A stretch of 46,342 nucleotides of DNA from an uncultured bacterium. Lineage in GTDB: Bacteria; Bacteroidota; Bacteroidia; Bacteroidales; Muribaculaceae. Shown one piece after another: positions 42,138 to 46,342 of the stretch. The DNA lies in the NCBI GenBank assembly GCA_905214715.1, contig CAJMMT010000019.1, positions 1-46,342 on the forward strand. The letters are read 5' to 3'. Position 1 is the stretch's first letter. Every line of letters starts with the position of its first letter. Both the position numbers and the translations under genes were made by a program. Under the pieces are notes generated by a model. The model was not told the DNA's origin. It was given only the letters and a program-made list of their open reading frames with translations, and did not search any database.

Positions 42138-43832
42138 TCAATCTCCATCCCTGTGATCAAGCGACAACTGACGGTACATGCTCGGCTTCAACCCCGTCTC
42201 TTTGGTGAAAACCGATATGAAGGTGGCCTGTGATTTATAGCCTACGCTTTCAGCAATCGCCTTTATAGTAAGATTGCCATATTTCTCGTGGTCTTCAAGG
42301 CGGAACATAGCCTCCTTTATGCGGTAACGGTTCAGGAAAGCCCGGAAATTCATGCCATATTCCTCGTTTAGCACCTCCGATACGTAACGGGAATTGGAAT
42401 CTATTGCTGCGGCAAGCCGGTCGATATTGCAGTCGGAATTGCAATAGAACTCGGGCGATTCCATTACCTTAAGTATTCGCCCGAGCAATTCCGACCGCTG
42501 TTCCTTGGTTATCAGCAACTTCCTTGATACCTGCGGATCATCAGGATGGGCATTCCCCTCCGCTGTATTGTTTTCGTTTTCGGTAAGTTTCTCCTCAAGG
42601 GCCGAAATCCGGTCGGCATATCGGCGTTCGGCCCCGAGGAGCGACAGATTGCGCTCATAGAGACCACGGTAGGCATCACCGAGTTTCCGTTTCTGAATCC
42701 ACAATATGGCGAGCAGGAAGACTATGATTTCCACCACGACGAAAAGGGTTATAATCCAATTCCGCTGCAACGCATTGGCTGTGTTTAGCGTACGTATGGT
42801 ATAGGCATCCTTGTTCTGTTCATACAGAGCCTGCGAATTCTTTATCATGTTAAGCGTTTCGCGGCTGAAAAGAGAATCGGAAAGAGCAAGATAGTCAGAC
42901 TTATACTGCAACGCCTCCATCTGCAACCCCTTACCTTCGTATACACGCGCCAGATCCCGCAGCGACTCCACAAGGAGACTGTTGTATCCGTTGGTCCGCG
43001 CTATCTCTTCGTTTACATGCAGATATTTCAGTACGGAGTCCGTCTGCCCTATTTTCTCATAAGTCTTGGCGATCATCGAATAGGCCGCGGCTTCATATTC
43101 TCTTGAATCCAGGGAATTGCGGGCATAGGAGGCCGCTCTGTGGAACAACCCTACAGCCTTTTCGTGGTTTCCGAGAAGGTCATCGAGAAGGCCGCTGTTA
43201 AGCAGAAGGTCATACCTCGACCGCTTGTCTTTGTCCTCCAGATCCCGGCAGAGAGCGTAGTATTTGCGCGCCGAATCGGCTTCCGACTTAAGATAATATG
43301 CATAAAACAGATTATTATACACTATGGGAAGCGATGGGTCCTTGGTCTTCGGGTCTAACGATGCCAGAGCCTTGCGATAGAACATTATCCCGGATTCAAG
43401 GTCATCGGTAGATGAAAACACATTGCCGATACTGATATAAACAGGGGCGAGCCGCCCGGAAAGACCGTCGCGTTCGGCTATGCCGCGTGCCTGAAGATAG
43501 CACTGCATCGCTTCGGCATAGTTTTCACGGCAATAATGTATATATCCTTTGCGTTGGTAACTTCTTGAAAACAATTCGCGGGAATGCTTCCCATCGTCGC
43601 GCGAACATATCAGGGTGAAAATCTCCATCGCCTTGTCGAGTTCCTCCCTTTCGACCGCCCTCTCCCCCATTGCAAACAGACTGTCGGTCGAGATCACGTC
43701 AAGCTGGCGCATGGAAATCCTGTCGGAAGCCTCTGCTCCCGACCTACATACGGACAGCACAAAAAGCGCTACCGCTAAAACATGCACGAAACAGCATCTC
43801 ATAGGCTCGTCAAATTTAACGATTAATCTCAT
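42138..43832 (-). CDS. TPR regulator with transmembrane helix and AraC-type HTH
   Basis: A signal peptide (CFVHVLAVALFVLSVCRSGA) is followed by periplasmic TPR repeats (about residues 45-330, for example AMQCYLQARGIAERDGLSGR and PVYISIGNVFSSTDDLESGI). A transmembrane helix near 355-377 (WIITLFVVVEIIVFLLAIL), a coiled-coil linker and a C-terminal AraC/XylS HTH pair (DRLAAAIDSNSRYVSEVLNE, IAESVGYKSQATFISVFTKE) complete it. It is a one-component transmembrane regulator of the type frequent in Bacteroidales. The start could also be ATG 43802, which gives a more compact signal peptide. It diverges from the T9SS cargo gene, a plausible target (inference). Confidence 0.88.
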   Translation of the reverse strand: MRLIVKFDEPMRCCFVHVLAVALFVLSVCRSGAEASDRISMRQLDVISTDSLFAMGERAVEREELDKAMEIFTLICSRDDGKHSRELFSRSYQRKGYIHYCRENYAEAMQCYLQARGIAERDGLSGRLAPVYISIGNVFSSTDDLESGIMFYRKALASLDPKTKDPSLPIVYNNLFYAYYLKSEADSARKYYALCRDLEDKDKRSRYDLLLNSGLLDDLLGNHEKAVGLFHRAASYARNSLDSREYEAAAYSMIAKTYEKIGQTDSVLKYLHVNEEIARTNGYNSLLVESLRDLARVYEGKGLQMEALQYKSDYLALSDSLFSRETLNMIKNSQALYEQNKDAYTIRTLNTANALQRNWIITLFVVVEIIVFLLAILWIQKRKLGDAYRGLYERNLSLLGAERRYADRISALEEKLTENENNTAEGNAHPDDPQVSRKLLITKEQRSELLGRILKVMESPEFYCNSDCNIDRLAAAIDSNSRYVSEVLNEEYGMNFRAFLNRYRIKEAMFRLEDHEKYGNLTIKAIAESVGYKSQATFISVFTKETGLKPSMYRQLSLDHRDGD

Positions 43833-43991
43833 AATCCAAGCCCACTCCCCGTAAAAATGTTGAAGAATAAGGGATGAAAATGGAACACGCGCATCATCGG
43901 AATTACGTCCCGACTCGCCGGATTCAGTTATAAATTCGCGAAATCATAACTGTTTTAACTAAATTTACCCTAAAATTGAATCCTGAATATA

Positions 43992-43999
43992 TATTTTTG
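43992..43999 (+). promoter_or_regulatory. -7 promoter box for the T9SS cargo gene
   Basis: TATTTTTG matches TAnnTTTG and lies 93 nt before ATG 44093. The -33 region has no TTTG at the right distance. Confidence 0.35.
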
Positions 44000-44092
44000 T
44001 GCAAAACCAATACAAAGCAAGGTCATTCTTGAGAATTCTTCACGGACCAATCCATGATACTCTTGCGGGACTTGCTTACTAACACAATTCTT

Positions 44093-46306
44093 ATGAAACA
44101 ATCCTACAATGATGCAATCCTGAGAATGGCTGTGTCGATGGCGTTAGTGTCGTCGGCAGGCATTGCCGCTCTCGCGTCGCCGGCCGCTCCTGTCGGAGTC
44201 AAGGCGGAAATCCTCGGCACACGTGTCGACCTCTCATGGGCCAACGGCGATGCCGGCACGCCCCTGCTGGAGTGCGGTTTTGAAGAGGAAGACTTCCCGG
44301 GCCCCCAATGGTCAGCCAAAGTTACGAACGACTACCGTTACCTCTGCTCGTGGTTCCGGTTCCCGGGCCCTGACTTCAGCCAGACAACCAACTATACCGA
44401 TTACATACACAGCGGAGATGCAAGCGCCATGATGTATTTCGACATGTATGGCATGAGCGGAGATCACGATGCGGCGCAAGACGAGTGGCTGATAACACCG
44501 AAAGTAGAAGGAGCGTCATACCTTGAATTATATTACTTCATGGATCCGACCATCCTTGAATATGGTGCCGAAGAGGCCTTCCCCGACCACTATTATGTAC
44601 GTGCGAGTTACGATGACGGCACCGAATGGGAAACTCTCTGGGACGCACGCACAGGTACCGATCCGGAAATAGGTTGGCACAGCCTCGCATTGCCTCTTAA
44701 AAACAGTTCGCCCGTCAAAGTCGCTTTCCAGGGAGTGAGCGACACCGGAGAGATGGTGCATTTCCTCTGGGCCATAGATGACGTGAAGATATCGCCTTCG
44801 GTATCCGGAACCGACATTGTAGAGGGATATACCATCAAGCTCGACGGTGAAACTATCGCGGAGCACCTCACGACACTTGAATATACCGACCTCTCTCCCA
44901 AAACCCCGGGTACCCACCGGTACGAGATTTTCGCGGAATCGGGCAATTCGTTGTCGCCGGCAGCTGTAACCGAGGTTACGGTAGCTGATATAAAGATGCT
45001 TCCTCCCAGAAACCTGAAAGTAGACAGCCGCTATGACGAAGATGGTGAATCATATATAATAGCCCTAAGCTGGGAAGCACCCGAGACCGACTTCCGGCCT
45101 TCAAGCTACAATGTATACTGCGACGGCATCGAAGTGGGCACTCAGCTCGAAGAGACGTCTATCGAATACTATGGCTACACCAAGGGTATATACGACTTCC
45201 GGATTACGGCAGTATACTCGAACCCCGATGGAGAATCGGAAGCCATAGCGCAACGAGTGGCGATAGACACCCGTTACAATGCCCACGGACTCAAAGCGGT
45301 TGTCGATGGCAACAATGTGGTTCTAAGCTGGAACGCTCCTGAAGAGAACAGCGACGATGTCTCGCACTATGAGGTATGGCGTGGAGACAAGCAGCTTAAT
45401 GACAACGTTACCGGCCTCTCGATTACCGACGCTGCCGTACCTGCTGGAGTTTTCAGATACTATGTAACCGCAGTCTTCAGTGATGGCGAGAAAGCATTGC
45501 CAGCTTATCTCGATTACGACAACGGCACAGCCGCTCCGCGCGCTATTCCGTTTGCCGAGAATTTCAACACGGGATTCCTTCCCTCAGACTGGACTATAGT
45601 GAATCTGTGGGACCAGACACCGGAGAATCTGTTATGGCAATTGGACGATCCTAACGGTCTGGGAGTAAACGGCGACGGATTTGACGGTGGATTCGCCTCG
45701 ATAGACTGCATAAACAGCGGCTTCTACTCTCTCGACAGTGCCATACAGACACCCTCTATCAACATCGGGGATTGCGATATAGACAATCTTATGCTTTCTT
45801 TCGCATACGATTACGCGTCTGACGGCTTCGATTCCGTGGCTTCGCTTGAGATCGAGCTTGACGGCGATGAAAACTGGCAGACCCTTCTCGAACTCGAATC
45901 ATACGATCCGGAAAACGATCCCGAAAACTTCTATCCCGAGATAGCCGAGATAAATCTATACGATTACGTAGGAGATGCCGAGGCCATACGTCTGAGATGG
46001 CATTACGTAGGAATGCTCGACTATTATCTCGCCATAGACAATGTCTTGCTTACCGATGGTTCAAGTGCCGTAAGAAATATCCAGGCATCAGACGGCATCT
46101 CCATACACGCCACAAGCAACGGCATAGAAGCGGAAGCTGCCGAGGGGCTGAAGAATATTTCGATATATTCTACAGATGGCCGTCTGCTTAAGGAAGTGTC
46201 AGGCGCAGACTCTCAGCGCATCACAATACCCTTCAAGCAGCAGGGCATCTATATGGTAAGGGCCACAACCGAATCGGGCAACCGCACGGTAAAGATACGC
46301 AAATAG
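44093..46306 (+). CDS. Large secreted protein with T9SS type A sorting domain
   Basis: A signal peptide (residues 1-29, ending ALASPA) leads to repeated modules. Two choice-of-anchor-J/cleaved-adhesin-like units lie near residues 60-215 and 480-655 (the second with GFLPSDWTIVNLW and DGGFASIDCINSG). Fibronectin type III-like domains lie between them (PRNLKVDSRYDEDGES, VVLSWNAPEENSDDV). The last 75 residues form the C-terminal sorting domain, with ISIYSTDGRLLKEVSG and the final GIYMVRATTESGNRTVKIRK. Such domains target proteins through the T9SS to the cell surface, so it is a likely cargo of the machinery encoded at 1.4-8.4 kb. I chose ATG 44093 (MKQSYNDA) for the signal peptide. Confidence 0.88.
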   Translation: MKQSYNDAILRMAVSMALVSSAGIAALASPAAPVGVKAEILGTRVDLSWANGDAGTPLLECGFEEEDFPGPQWSAKVTNDYRYLCSWFRFPGPDFSQTTNYTDYIHSGDASAMMYFDMYGMSGDHDAAQDEWLITPKVEGASYLELYYFMDPTILEYGAEEAFPDHYYVRASYDDGTEWETLWDARTGTDPEIGWHSLALPLKNSSPVKVAFQGVSDTGEMVHFLWAIDDVKISPSVSGTDIVEGYTIKLDGETIAEHLTTLEYTDLSPKTPGTHRYEIFAESGNSLSPAAVTEVTVADIKMLPPRNLKVDSRYDEDGESYIIALSWEAPETDFRPSSYNVYCDGIEVGTQLEETSIEYYGYTKGIYDFRITAVYSNPDGESEAIAQRVAIDTRYNAHGLKAVVDGNNVVLSWNAPEENSDDVSHYEVWRGDKQLNDNVTGLSITDAAVPAGVFRYYVTAVFSDGEKALPAYLDYDNGTAAPRAIPFAENFNTGFLPSDWTIVNLWDQTPENLLWQLDDPNGLGVNGDGFDGGFASIDCINSGFYSLDSAIQTPSINIGDCDIDNLMLSFAYDYASDGFDSVASLEIELDGDENWQTLLELESYDPENDPENFYPEIAEINLYDYVGDAEAIRLRWHYVGMLDYYLAIDNVLLTDGSSAVRNIQASDGISIHATSNGIEAEAAEGLKNISIYSTDGRLLKEVSGADSQRITIPFKQQGIYMVRATTESGNRTVKIRK

Positions 46307-46342
46307 CATCCTGACAATCAACAGTTAGATAAGCTACAGACT

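Noticed and set aside
1..46342. CRISPR array or rRNA operon
   Set aside because: No regularly spaced direct repeats and no rRNA-like sequence were seen.

Overview
The window looks like chromosomal DNA from a Bacteroidales bacterium, most probably a gut member of the Muribaculaceae or a close relative (inference). The evidence is a complete GldK-L-M-N/PorP/PorT type IX secretion (T9SS) block, a T9SS-sorted surface protein, OMP_b-brl_3-type outer-membrane barrels, RprX/RprY-like two-component genes, and promoter boxes of the Bacteroidetes form TAnnTTTG. No close species assignment is possible by eye.

Layout. 1-1.4 kb: the 3' end of an unidentified gene and a family 2 glycosyltransferase. 1.4-8.4 kb (minus strand): a T9SS operon in the order porT, porP/sprF, gldK, gldL, gldM, gldN. 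8.6-12.1 kb (plus): a dGTPase-like HD phosphohydrolase, a TPM-domain zinc-ribbon membrane protein and a DUF3298-type lipoprotein. 12.0-18.7 kb (minus): two housekeeping clusters. One is prmC-recX-comF with 4-nt overlaps. The other is pyrE, an SRPBCC protein, a Rieske-like lipoprotein, a LysE-type transporter fused to a long beta-rich tail, and an acyltransferase. A tRNA with anticodon CAT lies at 19.03 kb.

19.1-26.2 kb is a genomic island downstream of that tRNA. Only one intact gene stands in it, a secreted GH31 glycosidase. The rest is debris: a DUF4143 ATPase piece, a nuclease-toxin-like piece with a stop, the tail of an outer-membrane barrel gene, a DUF1016/YhcG nuclease gene cut by an amber codon, two pieces of AlbA_2-type ATP-binding proteins, an IS1634-like transposase ruin, the tail of an MBL hydrolase and a MITE. 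A second small accessory patch (31.4-33.3 kb) holds a probable Panacea antitoxin/GNAT toxin pair and an IS4-family transposase ruin.

26.2-31.4 kb holds an outer-membrane barrel plus lipoprotein operon, divergent from a histidine kinase/response regulator pair. The shared intergenic region carries three phased copies of an AGTCTTAAT-like motif. The same motif occurs three times upstream of the second barrel gene (34.96-37.28 kb), so the response regulator probably controls both loci. 37.4-39.3 kb: a 195-bp MITE with 15-bp perfect inverted ends sits exactly at the stop codon of a lipoprotein-TPR-LuxR one-protein regulator. 39.5-41.9 kb: a split ThrE-type exporter with a small membrane protein and a LysR regulator. 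42.1-43.8 kb: a TPR-AraC regulator. 44.1-46.3 kb: a large secreted protein ending in a T9SS sorting domain, a likely cargo of the secretion system encoded at the start of the window.
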